This document shows positions 1 through 10,757 of a stretch of DNA of 64,000 nucleotides, in pieces. Location of the stretch: NCBI RefSeq assembly GCF_002742685.1, contig NZ_PEDM01000001.1:310001-374000 (forward strand). Reading direction: 5' to 3'. The position numbers and the translations under genes were made by a program. How positions within the stretch are numbered: position 1 is the first letter of the stretch; each line of letters opens with the position of its first letter. The notes under the pieces are model-generated. The model searched no databases, was not told where the DNA came from, and saw only the letters and a program-made list of their open reading frames with translations. The DNA is from Anoxybacillus flavithermus (GTDB lineage Bacteria; Bacillota; Bacilli; Bacillales; Anoxybacillaceae).

Positions 1-990
1 CAACAAGCGTTGCCTCATAAGACGGAATATTTAGAATTAAAAAACATAAAAGACGTATGGGATGCGATCGTGACGTTAAAAGTGCGCGGGGCGCCGGCAA
101 TCGGCATGACTGCCGCCTACGGCTTAGCGCTTGCGGCAAAATCGTATGAGACGGACGACTTAGCGCAATTTCATGCCGAGTTAAAGCGCGACCGCGACTA
201 TTTAGCTAGCTCGCGTCCGACCGCTGTCAACTTATTTTGGGCGCTTGATCGGCTTATGAAAAGCGTCGCGCAAGCAAAATCCGTCAACGAAGCGAAAACG
301 ACGCTCATTCATGAAGCGATTTGCATTCAAGTAGAAGATGAAGACGTATGCCGCCGCATCGGCGAACATGCCCTTTCTTTGTTTCAAGACGGTGACCGCA
401 TTATGACGATTTGCAATGCGGGCGCAATTGCGACAGCGCGCTACGGCACCGCCCTTGCGCCGTTTCATTTAGCGAAAGAAAAGGGGATTACCCTTCATGC
501 GTATGCTTGTGAAACACGCCCGGTGTTGCAAGGCGCAAGACTGACCGCATGGGAGCTTTCTGAAGCTGGCGTTGATGTGACGCTTATTACCGACAACATG
601 GCCGCGCAAACGATGAAAGCCAAACATATTTCTGCAGTCATCGTCGGAGCCGATCGCATCGCCGCAAACGGCGATACCGCAAACAAAATCGGCACGTTCG
701 GTCTAGCCATTTTAGCAAAAGCGTTCAACATCCCATTTTACGTCGCCGCCCCGCTCTCAACGATCGACTTACAGACGAAAACAGGCGACGACATTCCGAT
801 TGAAGAACGCGCTAAAGAAGAAGTGACGCATATCGGCGGCGTGCGCATCGCACCGGATGTGAACGTCTACAACCCAGCATTTGACGTGACACCGCACGAA
901 CTCATTACGGGCATTATTACCGAAAAAGGAATCATCTTTGGCGACTACGAAACGAAATTACCGACATTATTTGAGGAGGTTTTTGCATGA
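1..990 (+). CDS. mtnA: S-methyl-5-thioribose-1-phosphate isomerase (5' end outside window)
   Basis: The enzyme isomerises methylthioribose-1-phosphate to methylthioribulose-1-phosphate in the cytosolic methionine salvage pathway. The reading frame is open from base 1 (Q-Q-A-L-P-H-K), so the true start lies upstream and roughly the first 20-25 residues are missing. The catalytic Cys motif [16 protein letters not shown] and the catalytic Asp motif [16 protein letters not shown] are both present, as in eIF2B-like isomerases. It overlaps the start of the downstream binding protein by 4 bp (ATGA), so it is co-transcribed with an ABC importer. The TTG at 10 is an internal leucine, not a start. Confidence 0.95.
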   Translation, partial: QQALPHKTEYLELKNIKDVWDAIVTLKVRGAPAIGMTAAYGLALAAKSYETDDLAQFHAELKRDRDYLASSRPTAVNLFWALDRLMKSVAQAKSVNEAKTTLIHEAICIQVEDEDVCRRIGEHALSLFQDGDRIMTICNAGAIATARYGTALAPFHLAKEKGITLHAYACETRPVLQGARLTAWELSEAGVDVTLITDNMAAQTMKAKHISAVIVGADRIAANGDTANKIGTFGLAILAKAFNIPFYVAAPLSTIDLQTKTGDDIPIEERAKEEVTHIGGVRIAPDVNVYNPAFDVTPHELITGIITEKGIIFGDYETKLPTLFEEVFA

Positions 991-2105
991 AAAACATATG
1001 GGCAATCATCGTGCTTTTATTCGCGCTGTTAGTCGGTTGCACGAACGAACAAGACGCCGTCTCGAAACCGACAGAGCAGCCGAAAGAAGAAACGAAACAA
1101 ACGAACGAAACAACGGATGCAAAAGCGGACATTCCAGCCGCATTAAACAAACCGATTAAAATTGCGGCGATTATGCAAATGTCGATCGGTACATTTTCAT
1201 CGCAATATATCGCTGGTGTAAAAGAACAAGTAGCGAAATTCGGAGGCGACGTGCAAATTTATAACGCCGATAACGACTTAACGAAAATGGCATCGTACGT
1301 CGAAACAGCAATTAGCCAAAACGTCGATGCGATTTTATTAGATCATGGACGGGCGGATGCATTAAAAGCCCCTGTGGAAAAAGCGCTAGCAAAAGGCATT
1401 CACGTCGTCGCGTTCGATAATGATTTAAACATTCCGGGTGTGACCGTCATTGACCAAGACGATTACAGCTTAGCATGGAAAACGTTAAAAACGTTAGCGG
1501 AAGATTTAAACGGTGAAGGCGAAATCGTCACGATTTGGGTCGGCGGCTTTACGCCGATGGAACGGCGCCACGTCATTTACGAAGCGTTTCAAAAACGATA
1601 TCCAAACATTAAAGAAGTTGCCAAATTCGGCACCGCAAGCGCCAATACAGCATTAGATACACAAACACAAATGGAAGCCATTTTGAAAAAATATCCGAAT
1701 AAAGGCGACATCGACGCTGTCTTTGCGACGTGGGATGAATTCGCCAAAGGAGCAACGCGCGCCATTCAACAAGCAGGTCGAACAGAAATTAAAGTGTACG
1801 GTATCGACTTAAGCGATGAAGATTTACAACTCATTCAACAACCAAATAGCCCATGGGTCGCAACGACAGCAACCGACCCAGCAGAAGTCGGACGCGTGCA
1901 AGTGCGCTTTGCGTATCAAAAAATTGCCGGGGAAAAAACGCCAAACATTTATTCACTTGAACCTCATTTAGTGAAACGCTCCGACTTACCGAATACGTCG
2001 ATTACGATGAATGAGTTGCACAACTATATTGCGAGCTGGGGGCAATCGAATGTTGCTGTCTCGCCATGGATGAAAACGCTCGAAGAAAAGGTGAAAAAAC
2101 AATGA
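987..2105 (+). CDS. sugar-type ABC transporter substrate-binding lipoprotein
   Basis: This is an extracytoplasmic solute receptor of the RbsB/LsrB (periplasmic-binding-protein fold I) type, 372 residues. The signal peptide ends in the lipobox LVGC with Cys18 as lipidation site, followed by a Glu/Thr/Lys-rich linker to about residue 45. The binding domain starts near [13 protein letters not shown] and contains the hinge-type stretch [10 protein letters not shown]. An AGGAGG-type SD lies within the mtnA end. The gene sits between mtnA and an ABC ATPase with 4-bp overlaps on both sides. The mtnA linkage suggests import of methylthioribose or a similar pentose, but the ligand is inferred from context only. 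Confidence 0.88.
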   Translation: MKNIWAIIVLLFALLVGCTNEQDAVSKPTEQPKEETKQTNETTDAKADIPAALNKPIKIAAIMQMSIGTFSSQYIAGVKEQVAKFGGDVQIYNADNDLTKMASYVETAISQNVDAILLDHGRADALKAPVEKALAKGIHVVAFDNDLNIPGVTVIDQDDYSLAWKTLKTLAEDLNGEGEIVTIWVGGFTPMERRHVIYEAFQKRYPNIKEVAKFGTASANTALDTQTQMEAILKKYPNKGDIDAVFATWDEFAKGATRAIQQAGRTEIKVYGIDLSDEDLQLIQQPNSPWVATTATDPAEVGRVQVRFAYQKIAGEKTPNIYSLEPHLVKRSDLPNTSITMNELHNYIASWGQSNVAVSPWMKTLEEKVKKQ

Positions 2106-3595
2106 GCGGTTTACGCATGAAACAAATGGTACATTCATTTGGCGATATAACCGTATTAAACGGCGTGAACTTCCATGTCCAATCGGGCGAAGTTCACGCC
2201 CTTTTAGGTATGAATGGAGCTGGAAAAAGCACGTTAATGAACATTTTAGCTGGCGTGTTGCAACCGACTGGCGGAACGATTGAAATTGATGGACAACTGT
2301 ATACATTTTCTTCTCCGAAAGATGCGAAACGAGCCGGCATCGGACATGTCGTGCAAGAAGTCGATGCGGCGTTATTCCCTGCCCTATCCGTATATGAAAA
2401 TGTACTCGCTGAACAAATTGTTGAACAACCGAACATGTTGTTTTCAAAAACGAACAAGCGGGCGTTTGTGTTACAACTTCTTGAGCGCGTCGGTTTGGCG
2501 CATGTGTCGCTTGATACGCCGGTACAGACGTGCTCGCTCCATGAAAAACAGCTCATTTTACTTGCGCGCGTCCTTTCTTCTTCCGCTCGCTACATCATTT
2601 TAGATGAGCCAACCGCCTCGTTAAGCGAAGAAGAAACGAAACGATTATTCGCAATGATTGAACAATTGAAAGTACAAGGGGTATCATTTATTTACATTTC
2701 ACATAAATTGCACGAAGTAAAACGCATTTGCGATCGGATGACGATTTTACGCGACGGCACAGTTGTATATGAAGGTGATGTATCGCTTCCGACGGAACAA
2801 ATCGTGCGCCATATGGTCGGGCGGCAACCGGAGACGCGCAACACTTTTGCGCGGGAAAAAAGTGAAGAAACGATATTTGAAGTGAAACAACTATACATTC
2901 CAAAAACGAAAACGACGGTAGACCTTGCTGTTCGACGCGGTGAAATTGTCGGCATTGCCGGTCTCGTTGGCGCTGGAAAAACAGAATTGGCCGAAAGCAT
3001 GATTGCTCACGTGAAAACGACGGGCGAACGCTTGTTGCATGAAAAAAAACAAACGTGGAACTCGCCAAAAGATGCCATTGAAGCAGGCGTTTGTTTGATT
3101 CCTGAAGAACGGCGAAAACAAGGGCTTTTTATGAACGAAACGATCGAAAAAAATTTGACCGTCCGTCTATTGTCAAACATCGCCGCATGGCAATGGATTC
3201 AAAAACGAAAGGAACGTGCATTAGCAACGCGTCTCATTTCTTCTTTACGCATTCGCCCATCTTCGCCGAATGCACTTGTGAAACATTTAAGCGGTGGCAA
3301 TCAACAAAAAGTCGTCATCGGGAAATGGTTACAAACAAATAGCGACGTCTTGATTTTTGATGAACCGACAAAAGGCATTGATGCCCACGCCAAAGAAGAA
3401 GTGTTTTCGATCATTCGCACACTTGCTGAAAAAGGAAAAGCGATCATTTATTTAACGAGCGAATGTCAAGAACTGCTCCATATTGCCGATACGATTTACG
3501 TTATGGTCGACGGGCAGTTAATCAAACAAATCGACGCACAAGAGGCGACATACGAACAGCTCGTCTATGACATGACAGGGGGTGGAACAAATTGA
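2102..3595 (+). CDS. sugar ABC transporter ATPase, duplicated (RbsA/MglA type)
   Basis: Two fused ABC domains energise the importer, 497 residues from the ATG at 2102. That ATG overlaps the upstream stop (ATGA) and follows the SD GAAAAGGTG; the longer frame from 2066 has no SD. Domain 1 has Walker A GMNGAGKST and Walker B IILDEPTAS. Its signature is degenerate (CSLHEKQL instead of LSGGQ). Domain 2 has Walker A GLVGAGKTE, the intact signature LSGGNQQKV and Walker B VLIFDEPTKG. Degeneration of one half is common in RbsA-type ATPases. It couples by a 4-bp overlap to the permease. Confidence 0.9.
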   Translation: MSGLRMKQMVHSFGDITVLNGVNFHVQSGEVHALLGMNGAGKSTLMNILAGVLQPTGGTIEIDGQLYTFSSPKDAKRAGIGHVVQEVDAALFPALSVYENVLAEQIVEQPNMLFSKTNKRAFVLQLLERVGLAHVSLDTPVQTCSLHEKQLILLARVLSSSARYIILDEPTASLSEEETKRLFAMIEQLKVQGVSFIYISHKLHEVKRICDRMTILRDGTVVYEGDVSLPTEQIVRHMVGRQPETRNTFAREKSEETIFEVKQLYIPKTKTTVDLAVRRGEIVGIAGLVGAGKTELAESMIAHVKTTGERLLHEKKQTWNSPKDAIEAGVCLIPEERRKQGLFMNETIEKNLTVRLLSNIAAWQWIQKRKERALATRLISSLRIRPSSPNALVKHLSGGNQQKVVIGKWLQTNSDVLIFDEPTKGIDAHAKEEVFSIIRTLAEKGKAIIYLTSECQELLHIADTIYVMVDGQLIKQIDAQEATYEQLVYDMTGGGTN

Positions 3596-4551
3596 AGTTT
3601 TTACACAAATACGGAACGATGCTCGCCATCGTGATCGTCATCGCTTTTTTTAGCTTCTCGCTCGATTCGTTTTTCACATACGCCAATTTTAGCGACATTT
3701 TACGCTCTATTTCCATTGTGACGCTCGTTGCGATCGGCATTACGTTTTCATTAATTGTCGATGGATTTGATTTATCGGTCGGCTCAACCGTCAGTTTAGC
3801 GACAATCGCAAGCGCCTCCGCGCTCGTTTTACATCGCCAAGAGCTGTTCGTCGCGCTCATCGTTCCGCTTCTTCTCGGGGCGCTCGTTGGATTGCTGAAC
3901 GCCTTTCTTATCATTCGCCTTCGTTTGCCTGATTTGTTGGCGACGTTAGCGGTCATGTACATCATTAACGGCGTACAGCTCACATATACGAAAGGTTTTT
4001 CGATTTATAACGACATGCCGCTTCCCGAAGGTGGCGTGGCGCCGGGAAAATTTATTCCATCGTTTTTATTTATCGGGCAAGGAGAGCTGTTTGGCATTCC
4101 ATTTTCTGTGTTGCTTATGCTTTTTGTCGTCGTTTGTGCTCACCTTTTTTTAACGTATACGAAATTCGGTCGCTTGTTTTATATGACAGGCGAAAATCGT
4201 GAAGCCGCTCATCTCACCGGCATTCCTGTCAACCGCTACCGCACATATGCGTATATGATTAGCGGATTGTTTGCGGCTTTAGGCGGCATTGTTCTTGCTT
4301 CGCGCATCGGCACGGGGCAAGTATCCGCGGGCGCATCACTATTAATGGACGGGGTAGCTGCCGCGTTTATCGGCTTTTCTGTATTTGGCATCGGCAAACC
4401 AAATGTGATCGGTACACTACTTGGCTCAATTTTTATCGGCGTCTTGTTAAACGGGTTAACGATGATGAACGTTCCGTATTACGCGCAAGATATTGTCAAA
4501 GGCGCACTATTAATTTTCGCACTTGCGTTGTCCCATATGGTCAAAAAATAA
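3592..4551 (+). CDS. sugar ABC transporter permease (RbsC type)
   Basis: Membrane subunit of the importer, 319 residues, with about 8-10 hydrophobic helices. The BPD_transp_2 signature GLVGLLNAFLI-like region (GALVGLLNAFLIIRLRLPDLLATLA) is present in shortened form around residues 95-120. The start is TTG at 3592, overlapping the ATPase stop as TTGA and preceded by the SD GGGGGTGG. No second permease follows, so the channel is presumably a homodimer. It is the last gene of the mtnA-ABC operon and ends directly at a bidirectional terminator. Confidence 0.88.
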   Translation: MKFLHKYGTMLAIVIVIAFFSFSLDSFFTYANFSDILRSISIVTLVAIGITFSLIVDGFDLSVGSTVSLATIASASALVLHRQELFVALIVPLLLGALVGLLNAFLIIRLRLPDLLATLAVMYIINGVQLTYTKGFSIYNDMPLPEGGVAPGKFIPSFLFIGQGELFGIPFSVLLMLFVVVCAHLFLTYTKFGRLFYMTGENREAAHLTGIPVNRYRTYAYMISGLFAALGGIVLASRIGTGQVSAGASLLMDGVAAAFIGFSVFGIGKPNVIGTLLGSIFIGVLLNGLTMMNVPYYAQDIVKGALLIFALALSHMVKK

Positions 4552-4574
4552 CCCACCTTATGCGAGGTGGGTTT
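4551..4574. terminator. bidirectional terminator between ABC permease and chemoreceptor
   Basis: The inverted repeat ACCCACCT (4551-4558) / AGGTGGGT (4565-4572) lies between the converging stops. On the minus strand it is followed by TATTTTTTGA, a good U-tract for the chemoreceptor gene. The plus-strand U-tract is short. Confidence 0.7.
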
Positions 4575-6294
4575 CAAACGTCCGTTCTTTTTCGACTTTT
4601 TCGATGAGTTCATCAAGGAAATGAATGACTTCTATCGACGCTTGTTCTAGTTCCATTAATTGCGCTTCGGCACCTTTTATATCGCCTTTGGCGTACGCCT
4701 CAGCTGCTTTTTTCGCTGCGATGTGTACGCGTTCGTGTGGAGCGTCTAACTTTTCGTATGCTGGCGTGCCTTGCAGTTGTTTTTTCGTCTGTTCATCAAA
4801 ATACCATTTGCCTAATCGGCATTGATGGTGCGAGGCAACATCTTCAGGTCGCACAGTTTCATAACCGACGATCATATTGTAAATGCGCCATTTCCATAAT
4901 AAATGGTCTGTTTTAGCTAAATGCAACAACGCTTTAGCAGATAGTTTCACACTATTTTCATTCACCATATTTAAACGGAACTCGTCAATCGCTTTGCTTA
5001 ACGCATGCACAGTTTTTCCTGTTTTTTCACCAAGCTCGCGAACGAATTCTGTAAGTGATGCGATCGATGACATGCGCGTCGCGATTTCATCTACAGCCGC
5101 AGCTTGTTGCTCAGCCACAGCGGCGTTCGTATTTGTGCTATCTTGAATTTCTCCCATAGCAGATACAATTTCTTCTAAGAGGGGCATTGCTTCTTGTGCT
5201 TGATTGACCGCTTGACGAATCGTTGATGACGTCGAGTAAATGGCTGACGATACTTCCGATGAAATCGTTCGCAATTCTCCGACATTTCGTTGTACTTCCC
5301 CGAGCGATTGTACCGTATGGTCGGCGAGTTTGCGAATTTCTTCCGCGACGACCGAAAACCCTTTTCCGTATTCCCCAGCACGTGCTGCTTCAATGGATGC
5401 ATTTAACGCTAGCAAATTCGTTTGATCTGCAATCCCGTTAACGAGCTGCATCACTTTTTCAATCGCGCTTAAATGTTGTTGTAAATGTTCAAAACGGTCA
5501 ACCATATTCGTAAATTGTTCAGACGTTTCAATAATTTCTCCGAACGCTTCCGTCATCATTTGTTGCCCTTTTTCTGCCCGTTCAACAGACGTCGTCGTTT
5601 TTTCAGCGATAACTGTCGCTGCGTGCGCCACTTCTGACACCGCCGTCGTCATTTCTTCCGTTGCCGCAGTGACCATTTGCACGTCGCTATTTTGTTGATC
5701 GAGCGCTTGCAGCAAGTCTTTAATAAACATAATTTCCGCATTTTGTTCCATTAGTTTTGCCGTTCCGCTTGCGATTTGTTCCATCATCGTTTCTGTGTAC
5801 ACTTCGACAAGAAGCTGCTGTTCGATATTAATCGCCCGCTGCAACGCTTCCATAAGCGTTAAACACCGTTTCGGCGCAAGCGCTACTTTCGCTAACAACG
5901 TCGTTAAAACGAAGAAATTGAACTGGTTAAACGCAACGATGAGTTTCCCGACGTTCACTTTTTCTTTTCGCAACAAATGGAAAAAGCGAAGCGATTCATC
6001 GACGTACGCACGATTTCGCTCCATCGTAAAAAAGGCGTTCAAATACGCCTCGATGCGCGCTTCCGTAATCGTTTTTGCCGCTTCCGGCTGCACTTGTTTT
6101 AATCCTTCATAAAAAAGATGAACCATTTCTTTTTTATGCGAGGCAATGAGTTCATCAATTTGTTTTAACTTTGCGAAATCTTCTGTTGTAAAATGATTGT
6201 ATGATAACGTATCAACAAATCGTCCGTGAAACGAATAGTCTGTCCCTTTTTCAAGCAATTCGTTTAATGACGGACGAAGGCGCTTAAATAACAT
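4558..6294 (-). CDS. soluble globin-coupled methyl-accepting chemotaxis protein with C-terminal CZB zinc-binding domain
   Basis: A HemAT-like cytoplasmic chemoreceptor of 578 residues. The start is ATG at 6294, with SD GAGGTG 6 nt upstream. There is no transmembrane segment. Residues 1-165 form a globin-sensor-like helical domain, then comes an MCP signalling domain with the hairpin tip [20 protein letters not shown]. The last ~120 residues carry a chemoreceptor zinc-binding pattern ([25 protein letters not shown]). In the globin part the only His near the expected proximal position (His106, [10 protein letters not shown]) is two residues out of register with HemAT, so haem binding is uncertain. 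Aerotaxis or redox/zinc sensing is inferred. Confidence 0.85.
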   Translation of the reverse strand: MLFKRLRPSLNELLEKGTDYSFHGRFVDTLSYNHFTTEDFAKLKQIDELIASHKKEMVHLFYEGLKQVQPEAAKTITEARIEAYLNAFFTMERNRAYVDESLRFFHLLRKEKVNVGKLIVAFNQFNFFVLTTLLAKVALAPKRCLTLMEALQRAINIEQQLLVEVYTETMMEQIASGTAKLMEQNAEIMFIKDLLQALDQQNSDVQMVTAATEEMTTAVSEVAHAATVIAEKTTTSVERAEKGQQMMTEAFGEIIETSEQFTNMVDRFEHLQQHLSAIEKVMQLVNGIADQTNLLALNASIEAARAGEYGKGFSVVAEEIRKLADHTVQSLGEVQRNVGELRTISSEVSSAIYSTSSTIRQAVNQAQEAMPLLEEIVSAMGEIQDSTNTNAAVAEQQAAAVDEIATRMSSIASLTEFVRELGEKTGKTVHALSKAIDEFRLNMVNENSVKLSAKALLHLAKTDHLLWKWRIYNMIVGYETVRPEDVASHHQCRLGKWYFDEQTKKQLQGTPAYEKLDAPHERVHIAAKKAAEAYAKGDIKGAEAQLMELEQASIEVIHFLDELIEKVEKERTFETHLA

Positions 6295-6347
6295 GCTATT
6301 CACCTCTTTAGCTGTCTTGACATATAAGTCTATTGTACTACATCGCT

Positions 6348-8531
6348 TTATCGCATGTCATTATTTATTGGTAAGGTAATATAAAACGTTGTGCCAGTCC
6401 CCACTTCGCTTTCCACATCAATGCGCCCATGATGTTCTTCAATAATTTTATAGCTGACCATTAAGCCAAGCCCCGTTCCGCGCTCTTTCGTCGTATAAAA
6501 CGGCTCTCCTAATTTTTTGATTTTATCTTTCGGAATGCCGCTCCCTTCGTCGCGAATGGCGATGCGTATATCGTCTCCGACATGCTTAACGGAAACGGTA
6601 ATCGTCCCGCCGTTTGGCATCACTTCAATCGCATTTTTTAATATGTTAATAAATACTTGTTTTAATTGTTTCGGTTCGCAATAAATGAGCGGGACTTGTT
6701 CGTATGTTGATTCAATTTGAATGTTATGCATCATCGCCTGCACGCTTAATAAATCGACCGTTTCTTGCATAATTTTTGCGACGTCGCCTCGTTCATAATG
6801 AACAGCTTGCGGTTTCGCTAATACGAGAAATTCGGTAATAATGGACTCAATGCGCTTTAATTCCGACATAATGACGTGAAAATACATATTGTACTGTTCG
6901 CAATCATTGCCGATGCTTCCTTGTAAAAGTTGGATAAATCCTTTTAATGCTGTCATCGGATTGCGAATTTCGTGGGCTATGCCTGCTGCAAGCTGACCGA
7001 CAACGCTTAGCGTATCAGACTTACGCAATTGCTCTTCCATTTCTTTTTTCTCGGTAATATCGCGCACCATCATGAGACCGACACGTTCAATAATGTTCGG
7101 TTTAAACGATAATGCCACGATTTTTTTCTTTCCTTCGCCGTCTATAATCGTAAATTGTTCTTCTTCCTCTCCATTATTCAGCCACTTTTGGAATTTGTTT
7201 AAAGCGTTACTTCCGATAAACGTATGCACACTTTTTTCGATAAGCTGTTGTTTTGAAAGGGCGAAAATGCGGCACGCCATCGGATTGGCATCAAAAATGC
7301 GCTGTTTGTCGTCAATTAACACAATGCCGTCCATCGCATGATTAAAGACGCTACGAAACTTTTGTTCTTGTTCGCGCAACTGTTTTTCCATTTTGCGTCG
7401 TTCGCTGACATTGCGAAAAATCGTTAAATGGTAGCCGTTAATGACGCCCTTTTTCGATGTAAATTCAAGCTGTTTTTGTTCCCCGTTTGGCATATGAAAC
7501 GTCAGTTCATCGCGAATTTGTCCATCGCGGAAAAAGGAGCGTAACACGCGGCGTACTTTTTCATGTCTTCCATCAATAAACTGCATTAAATTCGCATGAA
7601 CGAGATCGTGAAGCGGCAATTCAAACGTTCGGCTCGCGGCAGGATTGGCGCGCAAAATATTTCCGAAATCGTCGCAAATTAAAATCGCTTCATGCGCTTG
7701 TTCAAAAATGGCGCGAAATCGCTCTTCGCTTCGTTGTAAATTCATTTCCATGTTTCGTTTTTCTGTCACGTTGCGCATAATCGCCATAAAAAAGCCGCTA
7801 TGTACGTTCGCTGTTAACGTCAGTTCAAACAATTTTTGCATGCCGTCTCCTAAAATAAACGGAAGCTCGCTTGATACCGTTCCGTTTCGTTTTAACGTCA
7901 GCAACAGTTGCTCAAATAAATCGTGATATTCAATCGGAATAAATGTTTGCATCGAAAGCTTGAACAAATCTTCTTTTTTTACGTTGACGCTTGCACAAAA
8001 GGAAGGATTGGCGTCAATGAAGCGACCTTGTCCATCAAAAATAACGATGCCGTCGCCTGCGCGATTAAACAAATCTTTAAATAACGTTTCGTTAATCGTT
8101 CGTTCACGCTCAAGCGCTTTTTTCGAGGAAATGTCACGGATGATATATAAATCAAATTGTTGCTTTTGATGGCGACGCATAAATAGTTGCACATGTTTTA
8201 ATTCACCATCAGCTAAACGGACGACGAGTTCATCATCGTACGCCCCAAATTTACGCAACATTTGCTTTTGAAATTGAAAAATATGTTCAGGTACAAGGTA
8301 TAAATATTCTTGAAATTTTTTTCGCAACAGTTGTTCTTTTGGCGTACGAAATAAACGGCACGCCGCATCGTTGACGTCAACGAACGCCCCGTCATCTTTC
8401 ACAATAATCATCGCATCTGTCACTTGTTGCAACATAAAATCATACCGACTGATTCGCTCCTCGATCGCTTCTTTCTCTCGTTTTGAAAGCTGAACGAATA
8501 CAGATTCCTCCATCATATCTTTCAAACTCAA
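6348..8531 (-). CDS. multi-PAS soluble sensor histidine kinase, KinA/KinE-like sporulation kinase
   Basis: A 727-residue cytoplasmic kinase that probably feeds phosphate into the Spo0F/Spo0A phosphorelay (inferred). Four PAS-like repeats (about residues 25-500) are followed by HisKA with H-box [18 protein letters not shown]. The HATPase domain has N-box [15 protein letters not shown]1 DEGSGIP and G2 GTGLGLM. There is no transmembrane segment. The TTG start at 8531 has SD GGAGGG 7 nt upstream. A match to the SigH promoter consensus lies about 45 nt upstream, as for kinA in Bacillus subtilis. It is longer than KinA (about 606 residues) by roughly one PAS domain. Confidence 0.88.
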   Translation of the reverse strand: MSLKDMMEESVFVQLSKREKEAIEERISRYDFMLQQVTDAMIIVKDDGAFVDVNDAACRLFRTPKEQLLRKKFQEYLYLVPEHIFQFQKQMLRKFGAYDDELVVRLADGELKHVQLFMRRHQKQQFDLYIIRDISSKKALERERTINETLFKDLFNRAGDGIVIFDGQGRFIDANPSFCASVNVKKEDLFKLSMQTFIPIEYHDLFEQLLLTLKRNGTVSSELPFILGDGMQKLFELTLTANVHSGFFMAIMRNVTEKRNMEMNLQRSEERFRAIFEQAHEAILICDDFGNILRANPAASRTFELPLHDLVHANLMQFIDGRHEKVRRVLRSFFRDGQIRDELTFHMPNGEQKQLEFTSKKGVINGYHLTIFRNVSERRKMEKQLREQEQKFRSVFNHAMDGIVLIDDKQRIFDANPMACRIFALSKQQLIEKSVHTFIGSNALNKFQKWLNNGEEEEQFTIIDGEGKKKIVALSFKPNIIERVGLMMVRDITEKKEMEEQLRKSDTLSVVGQLAAGIAHEIRNPMTALKGFIQLLQGSIGNDCEQYNMYFHVIMSELKRIESIITEFLVLAKPQAVHYERGDVAKIMQETVDLLSVQAMMHNIQIESTYEQVPLIYCEPKQLKQVFINILKNAIEVMPNGGTITVSVKHVGDDIRIAIRDEGSGIPKDKIKKLGEPFYTTKERGTGLGLMVSYKIIEEHHGRIDVESEVGTGTTFYITLPINNDMR

Positions 8532-8573
8532 TCCCTTTCCCTCCCCACTACTCCCTCTCCATATTTATTATGT

Positions 8574-8602
8574 ATATTCGCCATCTGTTTTTTTATTCCT
8601 TC
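8574..8602 (-). promoter_or_regulatory. SigH-type promoter of the multi-PAS kinase
   Basis: On the minus strand GAAGGAATA (8594-8602) is separated by 11 nt from GGCGAATAT (8574-8582). This matches the SigH pattern RNAGGAWWW-N11-12-RNNGAATWW at every defined position. Confidence 0.7.
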
Positions 8603-8644
8603 TTAACATTCTGAAAATTTCACTAATCTGATCGGATTAAAAAA

Positions 8645-8664
8645 GAGCAGCTCATTTGCTGCTC
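8645..8664 (-). terminator. terminator of the lutABC operon
   Basis: Stem GAGCAGC/GCTGCTC with a 6-nt loop, followed on the minus strand by TTTTTT. It overlaps the lutC stop codon. Confidence 0.85.
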
Positions 8665-9325
8665 AACGATCGGTAATGACGATATATGTTGCTTTCACCG
8701 GTCCGTGTACACCGACGACTAAATTCATTTCAATATCTGCGGAGTTGCTCGGACCTGTAATAAAGTTAATACATGACGGAACGTGCTTCTTTCGAATGAT
8801 ACGCGCCGCTTGCGTCATGCGTGGAACGATTGTACTTTTCGGGATGATCGCCACGTACGTTTTCGGTAAAAAGCTAATCGTCCGCCCTTGGTTGCGATCA
8901 TTAAGCAATACGACCGTTCCGGATTCCGCTAACGTCATGTCGCTAAATGTGATGCCGATGTTCGCTTTTTCCGCCGCTTCAATGTTTGCTCGTCCGAGCG
9001 ATACGTCCCAGACGTGCACATCTTCTCTTTTTAAAAACGAAGATAAACCGACTTGTTCATATCGCTCATCATTTGCGACAACGATCGGTCCGCCGCCATG
9101 TGCGTCAATGACCTGTTCGATCGTGTGATAGAGCCCATCTGTTGTCGTTTCAACGAGCGTCGTATGAATGCGGGTACATTGCTTTTTTAATTCATCAAGT
9201 AACTCGTCTTGACTATACCCTCGAAATACCGTCTGTTGCGGCGCATGTTTCCATTGCGGACGTTCGACAAATGTTGGCATGTCACGTCCAAGACGAGAAG
9301 CGAGGCGTTGTAAAAAAGCTTCCAT
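8663..9325 (-). CDS. lutC: lactate utilization protein C
   Basis: LutC/YkgG family (LUD domain), 220 residues, a subunit of the LutABC L-lactate oxidation complex. The start is ATG at 9325, which overlaps the lutB stop as TAATG and follows SD AAGGGGGG; a longer frame to 9352 lacks an SD. Typical features include the segment SGTVVLLNDRNQGRTISFLP and the C-terminal GPSNSADIEMNLVVGVHGP. It is the third gene of lutABC and ends at a strong terminator. Confidence 0.93.
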   Translation of the reverse strand: MEAFLQRLASRLGRDMPTFVERPQWKHAPQQTVFRGYSQDELLDELKKQCTRIHTTLVETTTDGLYHTIEQVIDAHGGGPIVVANDERYEQVGLSSFLKREDVHVWDVSLGRANIEAAEKANIGITFSDMTLAESGTVVLLNDRNQGRTISFLPKTYVAIIPKSTIVPRMTQAARIIRKKHVPSCINFITGPSNSADIEMNLVVGVHGPVKATYIVITDR

Positions 9326-10743
9326 TACTCTTCCCCCCTTTGTTTGAACCAATCGCGAAACCGTTCTTTTTCTGGCGCTGGAAATTCACGAATGTCCGTC
9401 CACGCTTTTAACGGTCCAGGGCCTTTCGAAATGCGGTCGTTTGTCGTAAATGGATGGACGGCAGTCGGTGCAATTTTTGACCCGAGCTTATATAACAAAG
9501 ACGATGCCGCACCTAATCCGAACGCTTTCATCGCCAGCTTTTCCGAAATTGGCGCTTTTCCTTCCCGTTCGACAATCGTTTGGCGATGTTTTAACAACAG
9601 TTCATGAAGCGGGATTTTGACCGGACATGCTTCTGTACATGCCGCGCATAACGTTGATGCGTACGGCAATTCTTTATAGTCGTCATATCCGCCAAGAAGC
9701 GGTGACAATACCGCTCCGATCGGTCCCGAATAAATCGAGCCGTACGAATGACCGCCGATATGGCGATATACCGGACAGACGTTAACGCAAGCGGCGCAAC
9801 GAATACATTGCAACACCGGTTGAAATTCTGTTCCTAATATGTCGGAACGTCCGTTATCGACAATGACGAGGTGAAATTCTTCTGGTCCGTCCACTTCTCC
9901 TTCCTCGCGCGGACCTGTTAATACCGTAATGTAGCTCGTCAATTTTTGTCCGACTGCACTTCTTGTCAGTAAACTAACGAGCACTTCCATTTCTTCAAAC
10001 GTCGGTACGATGCGCTCCATCCCCATGACCGTAATTTGTGTTTTCGGCAACGCGGTCACTAAATCGGCGTTTCCTTCGTTCGTCACTAACGTGATCGAAC
10101 CCGTTTCCGCAACCGCAAAGTTGCATCCTGTAATGCCGACGTCTGCCGTCATATATTCATGGCGAAGCATATGGCGCGCATGAAGCGCAAGCTCTTCTGG
10201 CTTTTCTGTTTTTGTATACGCAAGCTTTTCTTGAAATACGTCGCGAATTTGCTCTTTATTTTTATGAAGCGCAGGTGCGACGATATGCGACGGCGGATCG
10301 TGGTCATCAACTTGCAAAATGTATTCGCCAAGGTCTGTTTCAATGACTTCGCAGCCGAGCTTCTCTAACGCAGCGTTCATATGAATTTCTTCCGTCACCA
10401 TCGATTTTGATTTCACAATTTTTTTTGCTTGTTTGCTTGCAACGACGCGGCAAATGTAGTCGTTTGCTTCTTCTGCCGTCTGCGCAAAAAAGACGTGCCC
10501 CCCGCGTTTTTTTACGTTTTCGCTCAGTTGCATTAAATAATAGTCTAAGTGTTCAAGTGTATGTTGGCGAATTTCTTCTCCGAGCGCACGCCACTCTTCC
10601 CAGTTGCCGAGCTCTTGAGCCGCCTCAAGCCGACGCGTGCGCAGCCTCTCTTGCGCCCCTGCCACTGCTCCGCGCATAAACGTATTATGAATGCCTTTTT
10701 CCACTCGCTCGTGAAATTCTCCCATGTTAATTTTCATCGCCAT
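9325..10743 (-). CDS. lutB: lactate utilization iron-sulfur protein B
   Basis: A 472-residue LUD-domain protein with two ferredoxin-like [4Fe-4S] motifs in the C-terminal third, [12 protein letters not shown] and CAACTEACP. It is predicted to relay electrons during L-lactate to pyruvate oxidation at the cytosolic membrane face. The start ATG follows the purine run AAAAGGGGGGATT. The conserved LUD core is visible around [15 protein letters not shown]. It lies between lutA (14 nt gap) and lutC (1-nt overlap). Confidence 0.94.
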   Translation of the reverse strand: MAMKINMGEFHERVEKGIHNTFMRGAVAGAQERLRTRRLEAAQELGNWEEWRALGEEIRQHTLEHLDYYLMQLSENVKKRGGHVFFAQTAEEANDYICRVVASKQAKKIVKSKSMVTEEIHMNAALEKLGCEVIETDLGEYILQVDDHDPPSHIVAPALHKNKEQIRDVFQEKLAYTKTEKPEELALHARHMLRHEYMTADVGITGCNFAVAETGSITLVTNEGNADLVTALPKTQITVMGMERIVPTFEEMEVLVSLLTRSAVGQKLTSYITVLTGPREEGEVDGPEEFHLVIVDNGRSDILGTEFQPVLQCIRCAACVNVCPVYRHIGGHSYGSIYSGPIGAVLSPLLGGYDDYKELPYASTLCAACTEACPVKIPLHELLLKHRQTIVEREGKAPISEKLAMKAFGLGAASSLLYKLGSKIAPTAVHPFTTNDRISKGPGPLKAWTDIREFPAPEKERFRDWFKQRGEE

Positions 10744-10757
10744 ATGAATCCCCCCTT

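Noticed and set aside
2280-2603. Overlapping reading frames opposite or inside large genes (for example here and 49854-50177)
   Set aside because: They lack SDs and recognisable domains and lie fully within well-supported genes, so they are shadow frames.
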